From: Candidatus Peregrinibacteria bacterium
Lineage (GTDB): Bacteria; Patescibacteriota; Gracilibacteria; UBA1369; PNNO01
Assembly (NCBI GenBank): GCA_030595015.1
Contig: JAUVDZ010000032.1
Coordinates: 1 to 9,873 of the forward strand
DNA: 9,873 bases
Direction of reading: 5' to 3'
Shown here: positions 1 to 9,594 of the stretch, one piece after another
Position numbering within the stretch: position 1 is the first letter of the stretch
Layout: each line of letters starts with the position of its first letter
Notes under the pieces: model-generated
What the model saw: only the letters and a program-made list of their open reading frames with translations
Database searches by the model: none
What the model was told of the DNA's origin: nothing
Position numbers and translations under genes: made by a program

Positions 1-1
1 A

Positions 2-160
2 GATTTAATTGAAATATTCTACGAAACATACAATCCATTAAGCTCTCGTGTACAAAAACTAGAACAATTAGACGATATAAACATCAAAATGGATAATGAT
101 ATTTTAGATGATGCTACTCGTGAAGAATTAGGAAGTGAAGAAACAACTGAAGAAAAATAA
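2..160 (+). CDS. C-terminal end of an unrecognised protein (5' end outside window)
   Basis: Reading frame 2 is open from the window edge to a TAA at 158-160, giving 52 codons. The visible tail reads from DLIEIFYETYNPL to an acidic end (EELGSEETTEEK). It is rich in Glu/Asp, has no membrane segment, and looks like a soluble, partly disordered C-terminus. I do not recognise the family, and the upstream part needed to identify it is missing. The gene converges on the minus-strand rRNA unit, and a large hairpin at 215-316 lies 55 nt after the stop, where a transcript end would be expected. The opposite-strand open frame over this stretch is treated as a shadow. Confidence 0.6.
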   Translation, partial: DLIEIFYETYNPLSSRVQKLEQLDDINIKMDNDILDDATREELGSEETTEEK

Positions 161-214
161 ATAAGCATGAATAAAATCTTTATAAGTGCGCAGTTTTTCA
201 GCATATCAAATAAC

Positions 215-316
215 ATTTTTCAAAACTTCTGTGAGCGCGTGAAGCGGATTTTTGTTTGGGTCTTGTGGGCCCCGAATAAAAATCTGCGGAACTTAGCAAG
301 CAAAGTTTTGAAAAAT
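215..316 (+). other. Large imperfect two-part hairpin downstream of the partial gene
   Basis: A perfect 14-bp basal stem pairs 215-228 with 303-316. A 19-position apical stem pairs 244-262 with 269-287 around a six-base loop. The arms between the two stems are 15 nt on each side and mostly unpaired. In the apical stem three positions are G-U wobbles if the plus strand is transcribed, but A-C mismatches on the minus strand. This points to a plus-strand RNA structure at the end of the upstream gene. There is no U-tract after it, so it is not a textbook terminator. A mobile palindromic repeat is an alternative. Confidence 0.5.
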
Positions 317-336
317 ATCCTTTTGGAGGGGGTTCA

Positions 337-368
337 CAAAAGGGGGAACCTTTAGGCTCCCCCTTTTG
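337..368 (-). terminator. Rho-independent terminator of the 23S-5S unit
   Basis: The hairpin has 13 paired positions, pairing 337-350 with 355-368 around the loop at 351-354. One position is A-C on the plus strand but becomes a G-U pair in minus-strand RNA, so the structure is complete only in the rRNA direction. The descending arm ends in five C and four U. It begins about 20 nt beyond the 3' end of 5S, as expected for an operon terminator. Confidence 0.6.
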
Positions 369-386
369 AAATACGTAAAAACCCCT

Positions 387-504
387 ATCTTGGCAACGGC
401 CTACTCTTCCACAACTCATGTTGCAGTACCATCGGCGAGGAGTGGCTTAACTTCTGTGTTCGGGATGGGAACAGGTGTACCCCACTCTCAATAGCTACCA
501 AGAT
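387..504 (-). rRNA. rrf: 5S ribosomal RNA
   Basis: The reverse complement reads as a complete bacterial 5S rRNA of about 118 nt. The core hallmark CCCATCCCGAACACAGAAG is present, followed by GTTAAGC and the GCCGATGGTACTGC segment. The ends close as helix I: 384-393 is the exact reverse complement of 498-507. This is ten base pairs, so the stem extends a little past the mature ends and probably serves processing. The gene lies downstream of 23S on the same strand, separated by a spacer of about 155 nt without a tRNA, and is followed by a terminator at 337-368. The exact mature ends could differ by two to three bases. Confidence 0.95.
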
Positions 505-538
505 AGGAGCTTTTAGGGTTTTTATAAAACAATTTTTA

Positions 539-662
539 AACGATCAAGTTTTGTGTTATTCACACAAATTGCTAGTCAAGCGGCCTAAAGTATCGGTACC
601 AAATCCCGCAAGCGGAACTTGAGCACCAAAACTTTTGGGCCACTTATAAATATAAGTTCAAT

Positions 663-672
<10 letters not shown>
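539..672 (-). other. 3' arm of the pre-23S processing stem and structured 23S-5S spacer
   Basis: In the minus-strand transcript this spacer pairs with the leader upstream of 23S. Positions 660-672 match 3654-3666 (13 bp), 649-659 match 3703-3713 (11 bp), 565-576 match 3715-3726 (12 bp), 555-560 match 3731-3736, and 539-545 match 3754-3760. Between the middle and outer segments the spacer folds locally, including an 8-position stem between 578-585 and 636-643 with one G-U pair. The palindrome CCAAAACTTTTGG lies at 627-639. No tRNA gene is present here. Confidence 0.6.
602..617. repeat. TCCCGC-type mini-palindrome, copy in 23S-5S spacer
   Basis: The stretch TCCCGC-AA-GCGGA at 604-616 is a degenerate copy of the palindrome seen at 3676-3692 and, inside 23S, at 3493-3510. 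The last stem position is a mismatch. Confidence 0.4.
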
Positions 673-3653
<2,981 letters not shown>

Positions 3654-3663
<10 letters not shown>

Positions 3664-3760
3664 ATTAATTGAGTCGTCCCGCTAAGCGGGACTAATCTAG
3701 GTGAACTTATATTAACTAGCAATTTGTATTAATAACAAACTACTAATCATTAAGATCGTT
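3654..3760 (-). other. 5' leader arm of the pre-23S processing stem
   Basis: Going downstream in the transcript, segments 3760-3754, 3736-3731, 3726-3715, 3713-3703 and 3666-3654 are each complementary, in order, to segments of the 23S-5S spacer between 539 and 672. The longest perfect runs are 13, 12 and 11 bp. A local hairpin (3676-3692) branches out between the inner and middle segments. This is the arrangement expected of an RNase III-type processing stem around pre-23S rRNA. It shows that transcription starts upstream of 3760. Confidence 0.65.
3676..3692. repeat. TCCCGC-type mini-palindrome in 23S leader
   Basis: GTCCCGC-TAA-GCGGGAC is a perfect 7-bp stem with a three-base loop, very GC-rich against its surroundings. 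It forms the side branch of the processing stem. Confidence 0.6.
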
Positions 3761-3770
3761 ATAAATTTAT

Positions 3771-3786
3771 ATTATAATAAATTATA
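3771..3786 (-). promoter_or_regulatory. Possible proximal rRNA promoter (-10 boxes only)
   Basis: On the minus strand two perfect TATAAT hexamers lie at 3781-3786 and 3771-3776, just upstream of the first leader pairing segment (3760-3754). The DNA ahead of them is almost pure A/T and could act as an UP-like element. No acceptable -35 box stands at the right distance, and such hexamers arise easily by chance in this composition. The position downstream of the terminator at 3850-3878 makes it a reasonable start for the rRNA transcript. Confidence 0.3.
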
Positions 3787-3849
3787 ATTGTTTAAAATTG
3801 TTTAATTGTTCCGATTTATCAATGATCGCATTTTTTTGCTAAAAAATTT

Positions 3850-3878
3850 AAAAAAAGTGCGTACCTTTTGTACACACT
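3850..3878 (-). terminator. Intrinsic terminator in the region upstream of 23S
   Basis: Minus-strand RNA forms GUGUGUAC-loop-GUACGCAC (3877-3870 with 3864-3857, five-base loop), with one U-G pair that would be an A-C mismatch on the other strand. An added A-U pair lies at the base. It is followed directly by a run of seven U (3856-3850) and shortly by six more. It may end transcripts from the small membrane-protein gene at 4014-4256, or from the promoter at 3978-4006. Confidence 0.65.
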
Positions 3879-3971
3879 CTTCCGACCTAAAAATCACGTA
3901 TTTTTACGTTTTCGAACGAAAGATTATGTACAAGTTTTTTGGCATAAAGATGTTAATATTCAAACTTTAGC
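3850..3971 (-). ncRNA. Candidate small RNA or attenuated leader, about 120 nt
   Basis: A near-consensus promoter (3978-4006) and an intrinsic terminator (3850-3878), both on the minus strand, bracket about 120 nt with no convincing open frame. Besides the terminator, a small hairpin ACGTA-AAAA-TACGT lies in the middle (around 3897-3910). I match it to no known RNA family. It could instead be a long rRNA leader that needs antitermination, or simply the 3' region of the neighbouring gene. Confidence 0.3.
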
Positions 3972-3977
3972 TATAGG

Positions 3978-4006
3978 ATTATATATAATGGCAAATTTAA
4001 AGTCAA
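3978..4006 (-). promoter_or_regulatory. Near-consensus sigma-70-type promoter
   Basis: On the minus strand TTGACT (4006-4001) is followed by exactly 17 bp and then TATAAT (3983-3978). The start would be near 3971. The -35 box begins 8 bp after the stop codon of the small membrane-protein gene, so this promoter serves what lies further downstream: the bracketed 120-nt segment or the 23S-5S unit. Confidence 0.6.
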
Positions 4007-4013
4007 GAACTTT

Positions 4014-4256
4014 TTAAAAAATTCCCAAAGGGCTTAAAAATGCCTGAATTGTTGAATCCAGAGTCCCTGTTACTATTAATAAAGAGGTTATAAATATGCC
4101 AATTCCTATTAATAAATAAAGCGTATAAGTACCCCCAGCTCCAAAATACGTTTCTGCAAAACCGATACTCCCAGTGAAATCCTTAATCTTAGTCCTATAT
4201 ATAATAAAGATAAAAGAAAGTGGAAACCCAATTAGTGCGACCAAAATTTTATTCAT
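4014..4256 (-). CDS. Small two-helix membrane protein, conserved-type hypothetical
   Basis: This 80-residue protein starts at ATG (4256-4254) and ends at TAA. It has a hydrophobic N-terminal helix (about residues 3-20, containing ILVALIGFPLSFIFIIY), a Lys/Asp-bearing and Gly-rich linker (about 22-43, with FGAGGTYT), and a second helix (about 44-65, ending in LIVTG). A short tail follows. I recall similar small proteins from Patescibacteria contigs but cannot name a function, so it stays hypothetical. Intact start and stop, clear membrane topology and a separate upstream -10 element support a real gene. It is divergent from the export operon and upstream of the 23S unit on the same strand. No Shine-Dalgarno motif precedes the start. 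Confidence 0.75.
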   Translation of the reverse strand: MNKILVALIGFPLSFIFIIYRTKIKDFTGSIGFAETYFGAGGTYTLYLLIGIGIFITSLLIVTGTLDSTIQAFLSPLGIF

Positions 4257-4280
4257 AAAAATTTATTAATATCAACAGGT

Positions 4281-4289
4281 ATTCTAGCA
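4281..4289 (-). promoter_or_regulatory. Extended -10 element for the small membrane-protein gene
   Basis: On the minus strand TGC-TAGAAT (4289-4281) resembles an extended -10 box, placing a start about 20 nt ahead of the ATG at 4256. No good -35 hexamer is found at 17 bp. A TTGACA on this strand at 4321-4316 is too far away to pair with it. Confidence 0.35.
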
Positions 4290-4351
4290 TAGTTCCAACA
4301 AACCTCCCGGGCTTCTGTCAACCTTAATATATATATAATAAGGTAAAACTT

Positions 4352-4380
4352 TTGCACGTTTAGTAAAAAAAAAGTAAATT
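4352..4380 (+). promoter_or_regulatory. Possible promoter of the export operon
   Basis: TTGCAC (4352-4357) is followed by a 17-bp spacer and TAAATT (4375-4380). This puts a start about 20 nt before the first gene. A perfect TATAAT at 4334-4339 is an alternative but lacks a -35 box. The assignment is weak because the region is A/T-rich. Confidence 0.3.
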
Positions 4381-4405
4381 GGATTAGGTTTGTATTTTAA
4401 ATATT

Positions 4406-6289
4406 ATGGAACAAGGACACAAAGCTTTCTATAAAAAGAAATGGTTTAAATTCGGCTTAATTGCAGCTGTTATTGCTGCAATAGCTTATTTTACATTTTT
4501 CCAGGGTGAAGAGGAAAAATACGTTTTAGCACAAGCTACAAAAGGAGATATCATACAAACTGTTTCCGTTACAGGAAGCCTTAAAGCTGATCCTTCATTG
4601 GATCTTCATTTTCAAAAAACAGGTACTATTGAAGAGATATTTGTTGAAGAAGGAGAGAAAATTTCAAAAGGTGATTTACTGGCGGCTCTTGAAAACGAAA
4701 CTTTATCATTAGAAGTAGCAAGAATGCAGGCTAACCTTGATTATTCAATTGCTCAATACAATCAAACTCAGGCAGGAGCAAAAGCTGAAGAAATATTAAT
4801 TGCTGAGGCAAATTTACTAAGTGCCCAGGCTTCATTAGCTGCTGCAGAAGTTGAACTTACAAATACAAGGTCTATAAACGATTTAAATGTTGACTTGGCT
4901 GAAATTGCGCTTGATAAAGCTCAAAAAGATTACGACAATACGGTTGATTTAGCTGAAAAAGAAATCGAAAAATTAAATCTGGACGGCGACAACACTCAGA
5001 CTATTGCGCTAGAAAGTGCTTACAATAGCGCAAAGCTTCAAATAGATTCTCTTTTAACTGAGTTACAAGACGCGTTATTTTTAGCACAAGAAATTATAGG
5101 AATAAGAGGTTCAGGTTATTTTTATCTTTCATCAATAACTAAAAACTCAATTCAATTTGCTTACCATGATCCGGCTGAAACTGATTACCAAAATGCACTT
5201 ACTGCATTTCAGGCATTAAGTTCAGATCCTACACATGATGAAATGGATTTATTAATTCAAACAGCTAATGAAGCTGGCAATAGCATGTCTTTACTGTTGT
5301 CTCAAATTGGAATCGCTCTTGAAAACTTAGCTATTAGTAGAGCTGACTTAAATGCTCTGATTCTTGATATTTCAAATCAATCTGCAAAATTATCAGCTTC
5401 GGCATTAAAACTGGTTGATACAAAATTAACAATTCTTACTTTAACAACTGGTTCAGTTCAAGACGTTGAAATTTTAAAACTTTCATATCAGGTTCAGATA
5501 GATCAAGCTGAAGCTGCATTACAACAAGCAGAACACAATCTTGATCAGGCAGAATTAAATACAGAAATTATCAAACAAAACGCAGAAGCCTTCGTTGCAC
5601 TTAAAGATGCTGCTTATGAATCAGCAAAAGCTACTTTAAGCCTGAAACGATCACCTGCTCGATCTGTTGACCTTGCTCCCCTTTCAGCACAAATTTCACA
5701 AGCTAAAATTGCATTGCAGATTGCTAATAATTCATTAGGAGACAGTAAATTATACGCTCCAATCAATGGAGTTATTACATTTATATATGGAAAAGTAGGT
5801 GGAAATATAGCATTAACAGAAACTTCTTTATCGCCTTTCTTATCAATGCAGGCTGATAATTTAATTGTTGAAGCAAATGTGCCTGAAACTGATGTAGTTA
5901 AACTAAAAGTTGGTGATGAAGTAGAAATGACTATTGATGCGTTCGATTTCACTGAAAAACTACTTGGCTCAGTTATATATATTGATCCTGCTGAAACTGT
6001 TATTCAGGGTGTTGTTTATTACGAAATTAAAACAGCTTTTGATATTGAAGACCCAAGGCTTAAATCAGGTATGACAGCAAACCTTGAAATAATCACAGAT
6101 AAAAAAGAAGATGTTTTGATAATCCCAACAAGAGCAATAAAATACGAAGACAGCTTAAGATATGTTGAAGTTTTAAATAATGGAGAGCCAAAAAAAGTTC
6201 AAATTAAAACCGGTCTAGAAAGTGATCAGTTTGTTGAAATTACAGATGGATTAAAAGAAGGGGATAAAATAATTACATTTGTTAAATAA
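4406..6289 (+). CDS. HlyD/MacA-type membrane-fusion (adaptor) protein with long coiled coil
   Basis: This 627-residue protein is the adaptor of an ABC export system. It is anchored by one N-terminal helix (about 14-32, after a Lys-rich start) with the bulk outside the membrane. Residues 66-95 form the first half of the lipoyl-like domain (GTIEEIFVEEGEKISKGD). A very long Ala/Gln/Glu-rich helical hairpin follows (about 97-440). The second lipoyl half lies at about 445-470 (KLYAPINGVITFIYGKVGG), a beta-barrel at about 480-560, and a membrane-proximal domain to the end (VLIIPTRAIKYED, DGLKEGDKIITF). Family members are usually 350-450 residues, so the hairpin is unusually large. It contains an atypical stretch at about 225-260 (IRGSGYFYLSSITKN). 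It is first in a four-gene operon, 35 nt before the ATPase. The substrate is unknown. Confidence 0.9.
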   Translation: MEQGHKAFYKKKWFKFGLIAAVIAAIAYFTFFQGEEEKYVLAQATKGDIIQTVSVTGSLKADPSLDLHFQKTGTIEEIFVEEGEKISKGDLLAALENETLSLEVARMQANLDYSIAQYNQTQAGAKAEEILIAEANLLSAQASLAAAEVELTNTRSINDLNVDLAEIALDKAQKDYDNTVDLAEKEIEKLNLDGDNTQTIALESAYNSAKLQIDSLLTELQDALFLAQEIIGIRGSGYFYLSSITKNSIQFAYHDPAETDYQNALTAFQALSSDPTHDEMDLLIQTANEAGNSMSLLLSQIGIALENLAISRADLNALILDISNQSAKLSASALKLVDTKLTILTLTTGSVQDVEILKLSYQVQIDQAEAALQQAEHNLDQAELNTEIIKQNAEAFVALKDAAYESAKATLSLKRSPARSVDLAPLSAQISQAKIALQIANNSLGDSKLYAPINGVITFIYGKVGGNIALTETSLSPFLSMQADNLIVEANVPETDVVKLKVGDEVEMTIDAFDFTEKLLGSVIYIDPAETVIQGVVYYEIKTAFDIEDPRLKSGMTANLEIITDKKEDVLIIPTRAIKYEDSLRYVEVLNNGEPKKVQIKTGLESDQFVEITDGLKEGDKIITFVK

Positions 6290-6292
6290 CCA

Positions 6293-6315
6293 GACACGTA
6301 GCGAAGCGAAGTGTC
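6293..6315. repeat. GC-rich mini-hairpin between adaptor and ATPase genes
   Basis: GACAC (6293-6297) pairs with GTGTC (6311-6315) around a loop made of two GCGAA units. It fills most of the 35-nt gap and has no U-tract, so it is unlikely to stop the operon. It may be a processing or stability element, or a copy of a dispersed intergenic repeat. Confidence 0.4.
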
Positions 6316-6324
6316 CTTCCCATT

Positions 6325-7011
6325 ATGAATAAAAAAAAAGAACCTTTATTGTATGCGCAAGGTCTAAAAAAGACCTATACAACCGGCACTGTTAAAACCG
6401 AGGTTCTTAAAGGTGCTGATGTTGAAATTCACGCAGGTGAATTTGTAACAATCATGGGACATTCAGGTAGCGGTAAATCAACTTTAATGCACATTCTGGG
6501 CTTTTTAGATGCACCAGATGAAGGGAAATATGTTTTTGAAGGAAAAGACACCTCAAAGTTTGATGATGATCAATTAGCAGAAATTAGAAACAAGAAAATA
6601 GGATTTGTATTTCAGTCTTTTAATTTACTTCCACGAACTTCAGCTTTAGACAATGTTAGATTGCCGATGATTTATGCAGGAGTTCCAGAAAAAGAACAAA
6701 TAATAAAAGCTACAAAAGCATTAGAATCAGTTGGATTAGGTCATCGATTAAATAATTTATCTAATGAACTTTCAGGTGGTGAACAACAAAGAGTTGCAGT
6801 CGCAAGGGCTTTAGTAAATAATCCAAGCTTAATCCTGGCAGACGAACCAACAGGAAACCTTGATAGTGCTTCAACAAAAGAAATGATGAAGGTCTTTGAC
6901 GAACTTAATAAAAAAGGTCACACACTTGTAATTGTAACCCATGAAGATAACGTTGCTTCACATGCTCATAGAACAATAGAAATACATGACGGTGTTTGCA
7001 AAAGATCATAA
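6325..7011 (+). CDS. ABC transporter ATP-binding protein, MacB/LolD family
   Basis: This 228-residue cytoplasmic ATPase powers the two permeases encoded next. All nucleotide-binding motifs are intact: Walker A GHSGSGKST (45-53), Q-loop Gln97 in FVFQSFNLLP, signature LSGGEQQ (149-155), Walker B LILADEPT (169-176) with catalytic Glu174, D-loop NLD, and switch His206 in IVTHED. The length and the NLLPRTSALDNV segment are typical of the family that partners MacB/FtsX-type permeases. In E. coli MacB the ATPase is fused to the permease, and here it is a separate gene. It is 35 nt after the adaptor gene and 18 nt before the first permease. The ATG is followed by an AT-rich start (MNKKKEP) and no ribosome-binding motif is seen. 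Confidence 0.95.
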   Translation: MNKKKEPLLYAQGLKKTYTTGTVKTEVLKGADVEIHAGEFVTIMGHSGSGKSTLMHILGFLDAPDEGKYVFEGKDTSKFDDDQLAEIRNKKIGFVFQSFNLLPRTSALDNVRLPMIYAGVPEKEQIIKATKALESVGLGHRLNNLSNELSGGEQQRVAVARALVNNPSLILADEPTGNLDSASTKEMMKVFDELNKKGHTLVIVTHEDNVASHAHRTIEIHDGVCKRS

Positions 7012-7029
7012 CACTAAAGTTCGTATCTG

Positions 7030-8262
7030 ATGAATATTTTTCTTACCATAAAACTTGCGATTCGCGGACTTCTTGTTAACAAGATGCGCGCTGCTTTGAC
7101 TTTACTTGGAATTATAATAGGAGTTTCAGGAATAATTATAATTGTTTCAGTTGGAGGTGGCGCACAATCACTTATTTTAAATCAGGTTAAATCAGTCGGA
7201 ACTAATTTAATTGCAATTTTACCTGGAGGTGGCGACGAAGGCGAGCCTCCTGCAGCAATGTTTGGAATAGTAGTAACTACTTTAAAAAGCGAAGATATCT
7301 TAGCTTTAAAAGATATACCTCATGTACAAGCTGTTTCCGGTTACAATAATACAGTAGATAAAATTCTATATGAAAATAGAAAAACTGAAACAACTATAAA
7401 TGGTGTTTTTTCTGAATATCCAGTTGTTGAAGACGTAATAATTGAAAATGGGAGATTTTTTAATAATTCAGAAGAGGCCTCTTTAGCTAAAGTTGTAGTT
7501 CTTGGACACGAAATCAAAAAAACCTTATTTGGCGAAACAAATCCTATTGGAGAAAAAGTAAAAATTAAAAATCACTCTTTTAATGTTATTGGATATTTTA
7601 ATGAAAGAGGAGCAACGGGATTCAGCAATTCAGATAACGAAATTTACATACCAAACAATACAATGCGAAAGCTAATTCTTGGTGTAAATCATATTGCAAT
7701 GGGTCGTGTTAAAATTGATGAAGCTGAAAATGTTGCTCAGGCATTGGAATCAATAAAAATTACTTTAAGAGCAAGGCATGGGATTGGCCCTGGAGAAGAC
7801 AATGATTTTACTGCTCAAAGCCAGGCACAGGGATTAGAAATTATAACAAATATAACCGGAAGTATTACCCTGTTTTTGACAGCTATTGCTGCAATCGCGT
7901 TAATTGTAGGTGGAATTGGAATTATGAATGTTATGTATATTTCAGTTACTGAAAGAACTCGCGAAATCGGATTAAGAAAGGCACTTGGAGCTCAAAGAAA
8001 AGATATATTAAATCAATTTTTAATTGAAGCTGTGGCAATTACAGGTCTGGGTGGTTTAATCGGGATATTAATTGGAATTGTTATTTCATTACTAGTAGCC
8101 TTAGTAATTCAAAGTTTAGGATATTCCTGGGATTTCATTGTTAATTTACAGGCAATTGTAGTTGCAGCAGGAGTGATTGGTGCAATTGGAATCATATTTG
8201 GATATTATCCTGCAAAAGCTGCCTCACAAAAACGCGCAATCGAAGCATTACGTTATGAATAA
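7030..8262 (+). CDS. MacB-type ABC permease, first paralogue
   Basis: This 410-residue inner-membrane permease has the MacB core plus FtsX layout. The first transmembrane helix is at about 22-43 (after KMRAALTLLG). A large extracytoplasmic core domain covers about 45-270 (VVVLGHEIKKTLFGETNPIG is typical). Three C-terminal helices lie at about 276-300, 336-362 and 376-396. The conserved cytoplasmic coupling motif ERTREIGLRKALGA begins near 307, where the ATPase docks. The protein ends in EALRYE, a common family ending. It should pair with the following paralogue, with the ATPase dimer below and the adaptor above. It lies 18 nt after the ATPase gene and 2 nt before the next gene. Confidence 0.93.
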   Translation: MNIFLTIKLAIRGLLVNKMRAALTLLGIIIGVSGIIIIVSVGGGAQSLILNQVKSVGTNLIAILPGGGDEGEPPAAMFGIVVTTLKSEDILALKDIPHVQAVSGYNNTVDKILYENRKTETTINGVFSEYPVVEDVIIENGRFFNNSEEASLAKVVVLGHEIKKTLFGETNPIGEKVKIKNHSFNVIGYFNERGATGFSNSDNEIYIPNNTMRKLILGVNHIAMGRVKIDEAENVAQALESIKITLRARHGIGPGEDNDFTAQSQAQGLEIITNITGSITLFLTAIAAIALIVGGIGIMNVMYISVTERTREIGLRKALGAQRKDILNQFLIEAVAITGLGGLIGILIGIVISLLVALVIQSLGYSWDFIVNLQAIVVAAGVIGAIGIIFGYYPAKAASQKRAIEALRYE

Positions 8263-8264
8263 TT

Positions 8265-9527
8265 ATGATATTAAAAGATGAACTAAAATTAGTTTTCGAC
8301 CTTGCTGTTCAGGGCCTTAAAACAAATAAAGGTCGTACGGGCCTGACTGTTCTTGGAGTTGTAATCGGAATAGCAACAATTGTTATAGTTTTATCTGCAG
8401 GTCGCGGATTAGAACAATTTGTGTTTGATCAGATTGATAGTTTTGGTGGAGATACAATTGAAGTTGAAATTAAAATTCCAAATGTATCAGATACAGAAAT
8501 GGTATCAGCTTTTGTTGGAGGAGCAGAGGTTACTACACTTAAACTTGAAGATTTTGAAGCATTAAAAAAACTTCCCAATGTGGATAATTATTATGCCGGT
8601 GTTTTAGGCCAATTTAAAAGTGTTTATAAAAATAAATCCAAAACATCAACAATCTTTGGAGTAAATGCAGCATTTATTGATATTGATAGAGATATGAAAA
8701 TTGCAGAAGGCAGATTTTATACTGAAAGAGAAGATAAATCTCAAGCAAGAGTAGTTGTATTGGGTACGGAAATTAAAGATGATTTATTTGGAAACGAAAA
8801 TGCAATTGGCAAAACAATAAAAATTAATCAGGTAAGTTTTAAAGTGATTGGCATTGCTGAACCAAGAGGCAATGTCTTTTATTTTAACTTTGACGAGATG
8901 ATCTACACTCCCCTGCGCACAGCCCAAAAACAGCTTCTAGGTATTGACCATGTTTTATATGGATTTGTAACTTTAGTTGATACAGACAAAACTGATGAAA
9001 CTGTTCAGGATATTAATTTATTAATGAGCCAGCGTCATGATTTACCACCAAATGATATTAACAAATATGATTTTAGAACAACTTCAATGAAAGAAGCTCA
9101 GGAAATAATCGGAACAATAACTTTTGGTATGACATTACTTGTACTTGCAATTGCAGGCATTTCATTATTAGTAGGAGGTGTTGGAATCATGAATATAATG
9201 TATTTGAGCGTAATGGAAAGAACACGCGAAATAGGACTACGTAAATCGCTTGGAGCTACAAATAGAGTGATTAAAGCTCAATTTTTAGCAGAATCAATTG
9301 TGATTACTGCAATAGGCGGTGTTGCTGGAATTGTTTTAGGAAGCATAATCGTTTTACTATTTGATATAGGTGCAAAATTGCAGGGCTTTGATTTTGGGAT
9401 GACAGTAACTTTAGATGCAATTGTAGTTGGATTTGCCTCAGCAATAATCTTTGGAATTTTATTTGGACTCTACCCTGCCCGAAAAGCCGCAGAATTGAAA
9501 CCAGTGGATGCTTTGAGGTTTGAATAA
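8265..9527 (+). CDS. MacB-type ABC permease, second paralogue
   Basis: This 420-residue permease has the same plan as its upstream neighbour. Helix 1 is at about 26-45 (TGLTVLGVVIGIATIVIV), the extracytoplasmic core domain at about 46-280, and helices at about 283-308, 344-370 and 386-406. The ATPase-coupling motif ERTREIGLRKSLGA begins near 318, and the end is DALRFE. Shared blocks (VVVLGTEIKDDLFG, GGVGIMNIMYLSV) show paralogy, but the N-terminal 60 residues and the core domain differ clearly. This suits two non-identical halves of a heterodimer. The ATG follows the previous stop by only two bases, implying translational coupling, and no ribosome-binding motif is visible. It is the last gene of the operon, and no classic terminator follows. 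Confidence 0.93.
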   Translation: MILKDELKLVFDLAVQGLKTNKGRTGLTVLGVVIGIATIVIVLSAGRGLEQFVFDQIDSFGGDTIEVEIKIPNVSDTEMVSAFVGGAEVTTLKLEDFEALKKLPNVDNYYAGVLGQFKSVYKNKSKTSTIFGVNAAFIDIDRDMKIAEGRFYTEREDKSQARVVVLGTEIKDDLFGNENAIGKTIKINQVSFKVIGIAEPRGNVFYFNFDEMIYTPLRTAQKQLLGIDHVLYGFVTLVDTDKTDETVQDINLLMSQRHDLPPNDINKYDFRTTSMKEAQEIIGTITFGMTLLVLAIAGISLLVGGVGIMNIMYLSVMERTREIGLRKSLGATNRVIKAQFLAESIVITAIGGVAGIVLGSIIVLLFDIGAKLQGFDFGMTVTLDAIVVGFASAIIFGILFGLYPARKAAELKPVDALRFE

Positions 9528-9570
9528 GGAAAAGAACGCTTCGCTCGCCTACCGGCTCGCTCCAAAGAGT

Positions 9571-9587
9571 CGTTTGCTTTGCAAACG
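9571..9587 (-). terminator. Hairpin after tRNA-Ile, possible weak terminator
   Basis: CGTTTGC-TTT-GCAAACG is a perfect 7-bp stem starting 8 nt after the tRNA CCA on the minus strand. The following bases (ACTCTTTGG in minus sense) are only weakly U-rich. It lies between converging transcripts and could serve either. The rest of 9528-9594 is GC-rich with repeated GCTCGC/CTTCGC words and no gene. Confidence 0.35.
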
Positions 9588-9594
9588 CCTCCGA

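Noticed and set aside
167..419. Two overlapping open frames on opposite strands (62 and 73 codons)
   Set aside because: They run across the 215-316 hairpin, the rRNA terminator and part of 5S. Their peptides have no protein-like features and no initiation signals.
3870..3895. Minus-strand GGTCGGAAGAGTGTG resembles a sequencing adapter start
   Set aside because: The match is partial and breaks down quickly, and the stretch forms part of a well-built terminator hairpin.
4316..4321. Minus-strand TTGACA as a -35 box for the small membrane-protein gene
   Set aside because: At 17 bp the sequence is TTGGAA, not a -10 box. The TAGAAT element is 29 bp away.
5614..5952. Minus-strand open frame of 112 codons
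   Set aside because: It is a shadow of the adaptor gene, which has clear domain structure on the other strand.
4406..9527. UGA reassigned to glycine, as in some Patescibacteria
   Set aside because: All genes read through with the standard code, end in TAA and use normal GGN glycine codons.
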